Shown here piece by piece: positions 43,871 through 58,905 of a stretch of DNA of 64,000 bases. The position numbers were made by a program, and so were the translations under genes. Location of the stretch: assembly GCA_007922225.1 (NCBI GenBank), contig ML679960.1, positions 3,858,032-3,922,031 on the forward strand. The letters run 5' to 3'. Position 1 is the stretch's first letter; the number at the start of each line of letters is the position of its first letter. The notes beneath the pieces were generated by a model. It had not been told where the DNA came from, ran no database searches, and saw nothing but the letters and a program-made list of their open reading frames with translations. The DNA comes from Emydura subglobosa (Eukaryota > Chordata > Testudines > Chelidae).

Positions 43871-46365
43871 TAGTAAAATAAAGATGGCACGTTGCACTAT
43901 CTGCTGTATTTCATTTATTTTCTCCATGGCGCTTGGGCTTATAAATAGGAACACATTAAAGCAACACTTGTTAAAAATAAAAAAGGAAACCCAACTATGA
44001 CCAAAAAGTGCAAATCACCATCTGGATGCCCAAAGATGGTGAAGGAGGTTGGCTGTCTTCTCTGTGAGTGGTGGAGATTGTGCATGGAGGGCGGTATCCA
44101 TACAAGGCGAACAGAGGCTCATGCTTAGTCTTATCCTAAACGCAGACAAGACGTCTGGTAAAGGTATATGGCTTTGTCACTGGGTAAACCACACGTGACT
44201 CTGGGAGGAATAGCTAAGGTTAAAATGAGGTCATTCTGGTGAGTGTTTTCTTCTGTTTTCCGTTATGAGCCAAGCATGTTCATTTTTCCTCACAAAAACC
44301 TTGCTGAACAGAGAGCATTGTTTTAAAAACAAAAAACCCCACCTACCCTGACATCCTCCATCTCATTTGGACAGGGCTCCTTGGTATAAACAGCACCATA
44401 GAGAGCAGACTGCTCTTACTGTGGAGGGGTGGTATATGATGGAAAAACTGAGACTTGTAGAGATCAGAAGAACAAAAGCACACCCTAGGGATGAAATTAC
44501 AGTAGCTGGTTGCCCCAGGCCCACAGGAAGGTTTTAATCACGCCAACCTCTCAGACCCAGTGGGCAGCAGCTAAACACTGGCCCTCTTGTCACTGTGAAA
44601 AGTGAAAGAAGCAGTGAGTGCCCCTGACAACATGTTAGTTGCCTGTTGTTGTTGCAACTCTCTAAAGGGACTGGTGGTGTCTCCAGAAAATCAGTTACGT
44701 AGCAAGGACGTCTCTCCTGCGCTTGTGACGGTGAGCTAAGGGCCTGGCTGAAGTGGCCTATGAAAAATCAGCTACGCCTTGCTGGGTGGAGAAAGGAAAA
44801 AACCCACAGGGCTATCTTGGGGGCCTGATGCTCGGGTCCTTCAGTTATCCACCTGGAAATTCCTGTGGTGTCTAACTGTGCAGGGCAAGGGCGTGCAGAT
44901 CAGAGAGCAAACTGCTGCCAGTACCCTGATAGACATGAACACACACTGTACATTTACACACTAACACCTGGTTTTTTTTACAAACTCTTGTTCTTTGAGT
45001 CTCTGTGAAACGTTACTGCTAGTCAGTTCTTCTTGGGCTGGTGCAGAGTCCCCTTCTTTTTCCAGTTGATGTTTTCTCCTTTTTAATCCTCCTGCCTCTC
45101 CCTCTTCTCCCCCATTGGAGTTATGTTGTCCTGTCTGTCCAGGAAACCAGCAAAATGAAGAATGCTAAAATCTACAGTAACTTTCACATTGTGATATGTT
45201 CGCAGCATGGGGGAAGGAAGTGGAGCCGTTGGCTTTTTGCTACTGTTGTCCATGCTGCCCCTTGTTCTGGCCGCCTGGCAGGCTGCAAATTGGAATTTAT
45301 TATAGATTTTAGTACGCCTTGCTGGTCTGGTGCCCAAAACGCTCAGTGGACTGGAGAAGCACTTGACACACCAGCAGGGTACATCGTCACACAGTATGTC
45401 CAGTGCAGCAGTCTCTAGAGGAGGGTGGAGAAGAGCTTTGCTCTGTAGGGCTGTCTCAGTGACTCATGTTCAATTTCTGATCGCATTTTCCAGGTTGGGA
45501 GGAACGTGGGAGGTAGTTCAGCCAGCCACAGAGTTGTATGTCACATAATCCAACAGCCATCACTCCCAGTGGTTGCTGATATGGTGTAGATGGAGTATGA
45601 GGAAAGTCTCATCTCACGCTGAGCTGAGAGGATGGTGATTTCAACATGGTAGTGTAAAAAGAAGGAAATTTCTTAATGGAGCCACAAAGATGTCAACTTT
45701 AGGGACGTGAGAGTGTTCTAAGGAGAGGAGAAAAATCCCAGCATCCAATTCCATTTATAAAGTTTCCATTATTTTCTAATTGGGTGTCCCATGTTTGCAC
45801 ATACTAAGGTCAGCTGCCAGCAGGCTGCTAACCAGGATCCCAGACTGGGAATGCATATATATATGTGTGCATGCATGTACTGTAGATCTGCCTGTAAAAG
45901 AGCATACAGTGTGTACATGCTTTCACATTATTTAGAGATTTGCAAAAGTTTTAAGTGTAATCTGACGGATGCATGGGAAGGGCAGAAATGCTGCTGCATA
46001 GACAGTGTGTTGATAAGTGACATCTCCAAAGGTTAGTAGTCCCAGGAGAAGTCTGGCTGAGGGGCTTTGACTCCTGTGTATTCTTTAAGATGATGACTAA
46101 AATAGGCAAATTCTTTAAAATATTTGTTCCCAGACAAGGAATCACAGCCAGGACATTCACTCTCCTACTCTGGCAGCCTTCAAAGCAATGTCACAAAGAA
46201 AACCAGAACACAACAGGTGGCTTCTGAGGCACTAGGAACAAAGACTGAGATTTGCTAAAGCAAATGGAGCTCACCCCATATTAACCTTTGCACATGTCCT
46301 GGACAAAGACCTGGTCAATGTATCTCCAGTGCCGACTAGCCAGATCCCTGCTCCGCTGGCTTGGT
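43871..46365. other. Intergenic DNA between the convergent genes
   Basis: No gene, RNA gene or clear transposon recognised. Composition is more balanced than in the AT-rich block at 31-34 kb. A 125-codon + strand frame (45041-45418) shows no known motif. Confidence 0.4.
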
Positions 46366-46384
46366 TTAGTTTTTAGTGCCTTTT

Positions 46385-46390
46385 TTTATT
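46385..46390 (-). terminator. PCYT1B: Candidate polyadenylation signal for PCYT1B
   Basis: TTTATT on the + strand is AATAAA on the - strand, about 640 bp past the stop codon. It is the first canonical hexamer that I see downstream of the CDS. Confidence 0.35.
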
Positions 46391-46489
46391 TTGAAAGCAA
46401 AAACACATTTCCTGTACTGAAGAAGCTTTTTGTTGCTGTCACGCGCCATCTCATTGCTCTGGCACGGCTCAAGTTTAGCAGGGCGCACG

Positions 46490-46633
46490 TAGGGTGAGCA
46501 GATAGCAAGTGTGGGAAAAAAATCAGGAGACCTTTTTTTCCCCCCCCGAGGGAGTGGGGCAGAGTTGCCTGCATAAGATAAAGCCCCTAATATTAGGATG
46601 GTCTGGATAATATCAGGACATCTGGTTGCCCTA
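46490..46633. mobile_element. MITE with TA target duplication (mariner-type)
   Basis: The ends GGGTGAGCAGAT (46492) and ATCTGGTTGCCC (to 46631) are imperfect inverted repeats flanked by TA on both sides. The interior has ATCAGGAGACC, CATAAGATAAAGCCCC and AATATCAGGACATC. This fits the turtle repeat that begins TAGGGTGACCAGA and ends TCTGGTCACCCTA. It lies ~400 bp downstream of the PCYT1B stop, so probably inside the transcribed 3' UTR. Confidence 0.8.
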
Positions 46634-47031
46634 GGTGCTGGCAGGGTCCACAAGCAGCTGGCTTGTCTCTTCACATAGAGCTGCTGCTGTGCACATGCTC
46701 ACTCAGGCCTAGTTCAAGGACTGAATGTTCCCCTGCAGTGCAAATTCCCCCGAGGCTTTTGACTGGCGTTAGCAGCTGCAGCAAGTGGTGACTAATGACA
46801 GGGACTTGCTCAAAGGTTTCATGGTTCAGTTCGTTGTCCAGGTGTGTCTGAGCCCCAAGAGGAACTGGGGCAGGGGTGAGCTGTTCCTGAGATCTCTTCC
46901 CTTACCATGCTTTTTCCTAGAGCCCATTCACCTCAGTCAGAAACATCTATATGTGGTGCCTCTCCTTCCGTCCACCTGTAGGTTATATGAGTGTCTGGGT
47001 CTTTTTTTAATTTTTCTTTTTTTTCTCCATT

Positions 47032-47244
47032 TTACTTCTCATCCTCATCTCCTTCGCTCATGCTGCTGATGGAGGCTGAGGCAGCTTTTGGAGAGGAAGG
47101 GGGTGAGGCTTTATTGAACTGCCAGGGTAAGGGCGGCGATGGAGAGCGGGACGGAGAGCGGCCGTGCGTCGGGCTGCTGGTTGGGCTCTGCCTCGGCGAC
47201 AAGGCCTGGAGCATTCGGCCGCTTCGCTCCTGAAACATCTGTTT
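47032..47244 (-). CDS. PCYT1B: PCYT1B terminal coding exon (Ser/Pro-rich tail)
   Basis: PCYT1B encodes the beta form of CTP:phosphocholine cytidylyltransferase, the rate-limiting enzyme of phosphatidylcholine synthesis (phosphocholine + CTP to CDP-choline). The exon has acceptor TTTCAG on the - strand and 70 codons plus TAA (47034-47032). It reads [20 protein letters not shown], then [18 protein letters not shown], and ends [18 protein letters not shown]. This is the phosphorylated P domain with repeated Ser-Pro sites. The [14 protein letters not shown] ending is diagnostic of the beta form (the alpha form ends differently). GC content is higher than in the other exons. Confidence 0.97.
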   Translation of the reverse strand, partial: KQMFQERSGRMLQALSPRQSPTSSPTHGRSPSRSPSPPLPWQFNKASPPSSPKAASASISSMSEGDEDEK

Positions 47245-47816
47245 CTGAAAAGCAATTTGAAAAAGAGGCCGTGTGAGTCAGGCACAACGACTGGATGGCT
47301 TGTGTGCTGTGCGGCCAGTTGGGCAAAGTTAACTGCATAAGGGGTGAGGTTCTTTGGCCTTCAGGAAAGGAGAGACTTAACATGTATTTCTGCTCTGCTA
47401 GTCAAAATGGCTACCTGACGTCCCCTGTGGTGTTGCCCCATACTCATTCCAGGGCAAATGCTCACGCTTTACAAGCCAAAAGGTTTTGGTACCCAGCAAC
47501 CTCTAGTGTGGATACGAAAGTGCTGCTGGGTGCTTCCTCGATCAGCAGCATTACACATTCCACAGATCTCTGGAGTGGTCCCTGAGGGCAGAATTTAGTT
47601 ACCTGGTCTGTTCATGGGTGAGCCAGAACAGACTCCGTTTCACTCTCGCTTAGCTGGGCTGGCTCTGTCAAAAGTCATAGAACCGAAAGGCCAGATTGGG
47701 CAATCCTGCTGGTGGTTCACACGTGAAGCCAATGGGACTGCTCTCCTGTGAAGTATGCACAAACTGGCCTTTGCTTGGTTCCAGTAGCCAGCAGAGAGAA
47801 CTCTGAATATATTTAT

Positions 47817-47891
47817 GGGGTGAAAATCCTGAACTTATTCAAGTCAATGGGAGGTTCTCCATTGATGTCAGTGGGGCCAGGATTTCACCCC
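47817..47891. repeat. Short palindromic repeat
   Basis: GGGGTGAAAATCCTG pairs with CAGGATTTCACCCC (one unpaired A). The centre contains AAGTCAATGGGAGG and CATTGATGTCAGTGG, themselves complementary. It belongs to the same class as 15095-15184 and 10674-10727. Confidence 0.75.
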
Positions 47892-48141
47892 TGGAGTGGG
47901 TCTTTCGAGAAGAATATGCCACATTTTTATGTTGTCACTTTTCAGAGCAGAAATGTACTTTCTTTGTTAGGAAGGAGATGTGTGGCTTCACCTTCAAGGT
48001 GGAGTGGAGAAGGTGCTACTCCTAATAGAGCTCCCCCTGCTCGCTGGGCCGCTGTATATGTCAACAGCACGCAGCTGGGCTGTGCTCTTGTACAGAGCAG
48101 CGTGTAGGTCACGTGTAAACGTGCGTGAGCGAACATATTTT

Positions 48142-48314
48142 AACTAACCTATTTCTAAACAGCAGCGTAGTTAGTGTTTAACACTTTTTTAAAAACAATG
48201 TTAGTGGTTCTTGGCCAATCCTGTGCTTCCTTCTAGGATTGGACCATAACCAACTAACATGGTTTGAAAGGTGTTAAACCCTGTTTATACTACTGTTTAG
48301 CAACATGGTTAGTT
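48142..48314. mobile_element. Fold-back (long palindromic) MITE
   Basis: The 173-bp segment is an imperfect palindrome over nearly its full length. AACTAACCTATTTCTAAACAG on the left pairs with CTGTTTAGCAACATGGTTAGTT on the right, GTGTTTAACAC pairs with GGTGTTAAACC, and GTTAGTGGTTCTTGGCCAATCC pairs with GGATTGGACCATAACCAACTAAC around a loop of about 12 bases. It codes for nothing. Such structure fits a fold-back DNA-transposon derivative. No clear target duplication was found. Confidence 0.75.
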
Positions 48315-48417
48315 CAAATGTGTTAGCTCACACATGTTTACACATGACCAATATTCCTAGTCTGCACAGGGCCAGAGCAAATGGCTTCTTGCAGCCAGAC
48401 TGTTAATCAAAAGAATA

Positions 48418-48610
48418 CGGCCTTGTCTGCATGGCAAAAGTTGCACCACAAAACTGCTGTTAAACTGCTGCAAACTCTTATTTTTGGCTAAAGAACCTAA
48501 ATAAACCCAGTTTAACCCAAAAGGATTGTGTCCACACAGCCTTTTGCACCAGTTTAACTGAAATGATTTAAAAGCACATCTTAAGTTTGAACAGCACAAC
48601 TTCCTCATGT
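48418..48610. mobile_element. MITE-like repeat fragment
   Basis: GGCCTTGTCTGCATGGCAAAA, AACCCAGTTTAACCCAAAAG, GTGTCCACACAGCC and CAGTTTAACTGAAATGATTT match a class of reptile repeats that begin GGCCTTGTCTACAC and contain repeated AGTTTAAC words. The right terminal repeat is not visible. Confidence 0.5.
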
Positions 48611-49209
48611 AGCCACACCCCGCAGGCTTCCTCACCCAGAGTATTTCCATGCAAAATAAGAAGAGATCTTTCTAGCTAACAGTTCTTCACAGCAAGGTAA
48701 GGCCTTGTCAGCCAGCTGTGGGCCAGTGATACTGCATGACTTGCCCTCAGCCAGCAAGGGACAATGTCATCTGGCTGTTTTAAGCTTTTGGGTCAACTTT
48801 TGTCTCACAAAGCTGATTTTCTCTCTATCCAAACTTTGAGCCTTTTTTGCTCAGGACAGGACAATAATCTCCAGCTGAATCCCACCCTGTCATGGCTGTC
48901 TTCCAGTGCTACATGGAAAATGGAGACGTGTGTCCTCCTGCTCAGTGCTAGTTGAATACTGGCTGGATCTACACACCCCCAACTGCAGCACACACAACCC
49001 ATATAAATACAGACCAGAAAACCTTAACAAAAAAACTTGGGTTGAATTTCATTTTCCATTGCTCTAAAGAGGAACAACCGGCAAGGTGTGCTATGATTTG
49101 GTTTTTATTTTAACTTTCCTTTGACATTTCCGTGCTTGCCAGTGTTGGAGGCAGGATACTAGGTTAGATAAATGGATGGTCTGCTCTTCTATGGCTAATC
49201 ATATGTTTC

Positions 49210-49430
49210 TAGTGCCATGCGTGGTCTCATGGTTGAAGTACTGGAATTCAGGAAATCCTCTATTTCAGCTCTTCCACAGACTTCTTGTGTGGTTATGTAA
49301 ATTGCTTAGTCACTCTATGGCTCTGTAAAATATTTCTCTACATCATAGGGCTGTTAAGAGGATAAATCTATGAATGTGTATGAGGTGCTCGCATATTATA
49401 GCAATTAGCATGATTAAAAAAACATAAATA
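49210..49430 (-). mobile_element. MIR SINE
   Basis: This is the reverse complement of the MIR consensus order: GGAATTCAGGAAATCCTCTA, TTTCAGCTCTTCCACAGACTT, TTGTGTGGTTATGTAAATTG, CTTAGTCACTCTATGGCTCT, GTAAAATATTTCT, CATAGGGCTGTTAAGAGGATA. These are diverged forms of TGGCTCTGCCACTTACTAGCTGTGTGACCTT and TCTGTAAAATGGG...GGGTTGTTGTGAGGATTAAA. Confidence 0.8.
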
Positions 49431-51692
49431 GCTAATGTGCCATGCAACATTTTGAATGTATACCTTGCTGAATATTTTCTGTTTTGCTTTTCCTCTTGGA
49501 GGAGTCAAGAATTCTATGATTTTCCTCAATTTGATTTTTTCCCTCAGGTCATCAAGACCTTATGCTGTAGAGACCTTCCTTTGGGCCAAGAAGATTGGAT
49601 GGCTCCCTTTGGAGCTCATCAGATCTACTACCACAGCAGTGAGAGGTATTGCTGAAATGTATGGAAGGTCCTTCTTCCCTCTAGGGGCTAAGCTAGTTTC
49701 TTCTACCCGATTGCTGCTGGCCCAGGGAGTAAAGTATCAAACTAGAATAGCAAATCTGAATTAACTACAGAGACGCCACACCTGCCTTATATTTCATCTT
49801 ATATTTGAAGAGAACTCTGAAAATTAATTAATTATCAACTTAATTTCACACTCTGCCTTCAGCTGCAAAACGAAATGGTAGAAGACCTTATTCCCAAAAA
49901 GTTAAACTTCAGCAGAATATTCAGCCATGTGTCCATACTCCTGTCCTGCTCGCTAGGTCTGAAATATTCAATGCTTTGTAAATCTCCTGCGCTAGCAAGA
50001 AGTTCTTGCTCTTTGCAGACACTTCCAGGTTGCTAAGCAGAGGATGGGTTCAGGCAGGACAGGGTTAATAGCGCTAGCTACTGTCAGGCACTTTAAGAAT
50101 GTAATCAATGCAAAGATCCCAAGCCTGTAGCATCATCACAATCAATAGCAGCTGCAGTCTCAAGGAAGGGTTTTAGTCCAGATGGTTAAGAGAAGAAATG
50201 ATGCGGTGTGCTGAAGCATTAGTGCTATTGGTGGCGGAGTCTTTGTTGGGTTTAGGAAGCTATATGGGGCTGTGCAAAAGTTGCATTAACTGTGTATGGA
50301 AGTCTCATTTTCTTTACAAAATAAAAGTGGCCGTGTAGAGAACCTAAGCGTTGAAAAACTCCCTCTGAAGGTCTAACTGCTGCTATTTGAGCTTCTGATT
50401 CACACTGTATAGACATTTCAGTGCGATCATACGTGGGTTTCAAGATCTGGACTGAAAGTATATTGTGCATTAAATGTGGGATCCTGGATTTTGATTAGAC
50501 TGACCATAAAATGTTGGCAGCATGACTGCCTTCAGGTTCTGGCCAGTCAAACATATTCCCAACAGTAATCAACATAGCTCTCCAAAAGCTGAGAAGTCTT
50601 GGTTGGAGAACTGAGTGGGCTGCTCTTTAAACTAGTTTCCAGGAATGTTGCTCAATTTCTGAGGATTTTTGGAACCATTTGTATTTTAAAAAACATAGAC
50701 CTTTTTGAACAACTTTCTTCAAACAGCACCCTCTAAGCCAGAGTGCCCAAAAGTGTTATGTCTATGCCAGCCAGCAGGTTCATTCGCACTGCAACTGAGC
50801 CTCCTAGAGGACTTTCCTTCTGCTTTACGTTCTACTGCACTATGCAAGCATGAGCTTGCAAGACCGCTTTCGGTCTGGCGCTTTCCTAGAGTTTTATACC
50901 ACACCCTTATTGTATCTGAGCACCTCTGGGACTCTTTGAAGGAAATAAATTGTGCATACAATTATCTTGGTGAACAAAATCTCAAATGAATTCTATCCAT
51001 CCATTGCAATTTTGAAAAACAGCATTTTGACCTTTCCCAGAAATTATTTATGATTTTAAGTGGGTTGCCCAGCCCTTACTTTACTTTGTAAAACAAGGGA
51101 TGCCAACACAAAGTGTATTATTTCACAAATAGCAATTATAATAATAGCATATTAATGGAATGCAAATTACCGATCTAGGAATCTAACAGGCCTATGACTA
51201 TTCCCGGACTTTTAATGTCAACATTCAAAGCAATATCTAACTAACGCTGATATGGCAAATTAATGTTAATAACAGTTTTGACACTAATAGCAAGTTATCA
51301 TTATTAAAAAAATAACTTCCAGTTGCTAGGCTGAAGATGAGTTTTAAAAACACCTCAGTTCACTGTCACTAAAGCTCTCCTTAGAGCAGTACCAGCTCTG
51401 ATTTCCCTCTTCACCAGACACTTTTATGGGACTTTGGTCTGCAAATGTTGCTGCATGAAATTACGTCCTAGTTTCCTACTCTACATCTGCCATCCTAAAT
51501 CAGAGGGCAAACAAATGTTCTTTAGCAGGGGTTTTAGCAGTATGCTTTTCACTAAGGAATTTCAGTCAATCAAAATGTCTAATGTTTTTACGATCATTTT
51601 TTAAAATATTTATCAGTGGAATTTTTTCTAGGGTTTAGAGCAGAGAACTGAGTTGAGGCTCCTAGCCTTTACTCCCACCTCTACCAACAAGT

Positions 51693-51937
51693 CAAAGTGT
51701 GGCCTAGTATAGTGTGGATGCTGCTTACACTGGCAAAACTCAGCAGTTTTGCCGGTAATGTTTATTCCAGCCACTATGAAATTGCATTGGCAAAAACACA
51801 TTTTTGCTGTTATAACTGCTTCTATACTAGGGACTTTTGCTGGCATTTTTGCTGACAGTTGGTCAGATCACACCTCTTCACATCCCTGACAGACATAACT
51901 ATGCCAGCAAAAGTTGATAGTGGTGACCTGGCCTTAG
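51693..51937. mobile_element. MITE-like repeat with partial inverted ends
   Basis: The left end GTGTGGCCTAGTATAGTGTGG and right end GTGGTGACCTGGCCTTAGG are weak inverted repeats. The body contains CAGTTTTGCCGGTAATGTTTA and, in complement, ATAACTATGCCAGCAAAAGT. It matches the class of reptile repeats with GCCTGGTCTACACTAGCAAAAG ends. It lies in the PCYT1B intron. Confidence 0.5.
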
Positions 51938-53069
51938 GTACTTTATCCAACAAATAAGGCACTGTCCCTGTTTGGAACAGGTTACAATCTAGTTTTAGAC
52001 ATGACACACTAAATGAGAGGGACAAATATGGGGAACAAGGGAAAGGGTAGGCCCAGAGGTGCAATAATACAAATCTACTTAGATTCAGATGAGCACATCC
52101 TGCTGGTGCTACCCTTTCATTTTTCATTTGTAAAATGGGTCCAGTACAACATATTTAATTCACAAGGGAGTTGTGAAGCTTAATTAATGAATGCTTGTAA
52201 AAGCCACTGAAATCCTTAATTGAAATGCACTTGAAATGCAAATCAGTAAGTGGTAAGTGTATGTTGTTGTTGTGTTCTATAAAAAGCAACAACAAAAGAA
52301 AATATTAAAATGTATTCATAGTCGGTTTTCGTTATACTCAAATAGTTCCTGCTTCGAGTTAATATTAAATCAGTTTCCTCGTCGGAAAGACAATGATAAA
52401 GACCTCCTTTGTAAAGCACTTTGACTTCTATTGATGACAAGCCCTTTTGTCAGGCCTAGATATTATTTATTATTATTAAACTTTTTAAGCTGACTGGTTG
52501 CATCCATTTGTGCTTCCTCACAAACCCTAACCCATAAACAATTAAAGCCTTGCATAAGTTGCCAGCCACTTGACCACTTTGAAATGAATGGAAGCTGCAT
52601 GACTAAATCCTAATATACCTTTGAATGATCCCACATACTCCTGGGAGCATTCTGGTGGGCTGCTTGCTGATTGCACATACTATTGCCCTCAGTTCATTTG
52701 CAGTTTGTCAATGGGAAGCTTGTGCTGGATGGGCCTATGTTTTATCAGCTTCTGCAAAACACATTACTCGCATGCATAACTTTAAGCATGTGAGTATTCT
52801 CATGCTAAAAATTATGCATGTGCATAAGGGCTTTGCTGGATCGGTGTCTACATGATCCAGAATATATACAAACAGTACTGAACAAAATGTAAGGTCATAG
52901 ATTTGGTTAAAAAGGAATCAACAGTATCTTACTAATAACTCCTGTACCAACTACTGATTACTTTTACAGTACTATTGAGTTTTGCAACTAATTACAATAT
53001 AACGTAAAACTTGGGACAGTAAAAAGAAAGATCTCTAGATGTGGAGTGGGATGCAGCTCCCTGTGATCA

Positions 53070-53275
53070 GCTCATGAGGAGGGGTTCTACTCCTGATTGG
53101 GACAGTAACTCACAGGGTGATTTCGTATGACTCAGTTAACCTCTCTGTGCTTCAGTCTCCCCAGGTGTAAAGTTAGACCTGTAAAAAATAATAATATAAC
53201 CACCTTTGGGAAGTGCCATGAGATCTCTGGATGAAAGTGGCTGGGTGAATCATTCACAAAAAGAAGTGACTTATA
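53070..53275 (-). mobile_element. MIR SINE
   Basis: This is the reverse complement of MIR: GACTCAGTTAACCTCTCTGT, GCTTCAGTCTCCCCAGGTGT, AAAAAATAATAATATAACCACC and AAGTGCCATGAGATCTCTGG. The order and orientation are the same as at 49210-49430. Confidence 0.75.
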
Positions 53276-53853
53276 AAAGTACATCTTGAAGTCTTGCCTA
53301 AAGCATGTATATCTCTGCAGGCATGCGCCTGAGACTGATTATTAAGGTATGAAACAATTTCTCAGTATAAATTTACACCTGACTAAAACATGACCATTTT
53401 TATATTTATTGTGCTATTTTAAAATATTTCCAAAATCAGATTTTTAATTTATTGCCATTTTCTGGGGTATAAACACTCTCCCTGACGTAGGTGTAGTATA
53501 ACTCCTGTTTATTGATGATGGGGAGAATGGGCCTCAGTGTATAAATATACAATGTGTCTGTTAATATACAGTACTATGTAATGTATATTACACTGTAATA
53601 TACTTGGGCACTACATAATGTTGGTATTGCCTTTTAAAAATATAAATGCAGAAATTGTCCTGAAAAGACATTGGAAGTGGGAGATCTTTGCTCTGTGGTT
53701 CTGGTACATGTTGTTGGATGAAATGAGTGGAATTGGCACTGACCTGCTGTATTGGTTTTCAAAACAAAGATGGCAGCAAAAGAACCTGCTATAGGTCTGT
53801 GTTAAGAGAAGAATAAATCAAAGGCAGACAGAATTCCAGAATGAAGTACATAC

Positions 53854-54042
53854 CCAAGCTCCATCGGGTCCAAACAGCTCTAAAAAGTTGCCAATGAACT
53901 CTCTGGACTTCTCTTCCCATTTCTGAATGAGGTCATGGCTCTTCTCTTCCACCTTATTAACAAACTCTTTTGATTTTTCCTCTACATTTTTCACTTTTTC
54001 TTTCATTTTGTCTACCTGGTTCTGAAAGCGATATTTCTTTTC
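53854..54042 (-). CDS. PCYT1B: PCYT1B internal coding exon, membrane-binding helix
   Basis: A 63-codon exon on the - strand, phase 0 at both ends, acceptor AAACAG (54048-54043), donor GTATGT (53853). It reads [20 protein letters not shown], then three 11-residue repeats [15 protein letters not shown], [11 protein letters not shown] and [11 protein letters not shown], and ends [11 protein letters not shown]. The 11-mer repeats form the amphipathic M-domain helix that inserts into phosphatidylcholine-poor membranes and relieves autoinhibition. [11 protein letters not shown] is the beta-form version (FLEMFGPEGAL in alpha, as I recall). The hAT element at 54215 lies only 172 bp upstream of this acceptor. 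Confidence 0.97.
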
Positions 54043-54214
54043 CTGTTTGAAAAGTATGTGTGGACAGACAAAAAATTATCAAGTGGGTTTGGAAAAGAAG
54101 AAAGCTTATTAATAGTGATTAAATACACATGGCTTTTACTGACTACTATCATGTAATATTTTAATATATAAATAGATGGATGTTCTGAAAATATTTATCC
54201 TTTAGTGCTTATGT

Positions 54215-54608
54215 CAGGGGTGTCAAACTCGCTGATGGTGATGGGCCAAATTCTCATAAACTGCACTTCACCGGGGCCATGCAATACCCTCCACTGAAAA
54301 ATTCGGGCCATCTTCCCCTTTTCGGTGGCGCGGCATCAGCCCTTTTTGGCGGCGGGATTTTGCGGGGGACCATGTTGCCGGACTGAGTGCATTGCTGCTT
54401 TAAGGGATTTCTCTGTGTCCGGCATCGACGCTTTAAGACATTTCACGGACTCTTAAACCGGCAATGCCGTAGGCAGAGAAATCTCTTTAAGTGCCAATGC
54501 CCTCACTTTGGGCGGCAGCACGTCTCAAAAAAACTGGCCGGACGCAGGCCGGATCAAAAAGGTTCACGGGCCGGATGTGGCCCGTGGGCCATATGTTTGA
54601 CACCCCTG
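54215..54608. mobile_element. Non-autonomous hAT element, second family
   Basis: The ends CAGGGGTGTCAAAC and GTTTGACACCCCTG are perfect 14-bp inverted repeats, flanked by the exact 8-bp duplication GCTTATGT (54207-54214 and 54609-54616). Inside, GCTTTAAGGGATTTCTCTG and CAGAGAAATCTCTTTAAG form a second inverted pair, and GGCCGGAT/GGGCCA words repeat near the right end. The ends differ from the CAGYGGTTCTCAA family of 1341, 13366 and 25952, so this is a separate hAT family. No transposase frame is present. Confidence 0.95.
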
Positions 54609-54616
54609 GCTTATGT

Positions 54617-58905
<4,289 letters not shown>

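Larger units (their letters stand above)
46370..47031 (-). other. PCYT1B: PCYT1B presumed 3' UTR (minimum extent)
   Basis: Sequence after the PCYT1B stop on the - strand. It begins A-rich, then runs to a - strand AATAAA at 46390-46385. A MITE (46492-46631) lies within this interval. The real end could be closer to or further from the stop. Confidence 0.4.
47245..53853 (-). other. PCYT1B: PCYT1B intron (6609 bp)
   Basis: The last PCYT1B intron, with donor GTATGT (53853-53848) and acceptor TTTCAG (47250-47245). It contains a short hairpin (47817-47891), a fold-back element (48142-48314), MITE-like repeats (48418-48610, 51693-51937) and MIR copies (49210-49430, 53070-53275). The + strand open frames around 47295-48107 and 49437-49764 look incidental. 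Confidence 0.8.

Noticed and set aside
43415..43954. Longest open frame in the window (179 codons, - strand)
   Set aside because: It is the complement of a purine-rich, LINE-like non-coding stretch. It has no known domain, no splice context and a composition-driven lack of stops.
47058..47383. Alternative - strand frames overlapping the PCYT1B terminal exon
   Set aside because: They are out-of-frame shadows of the [14 protein letters not shown] exon.
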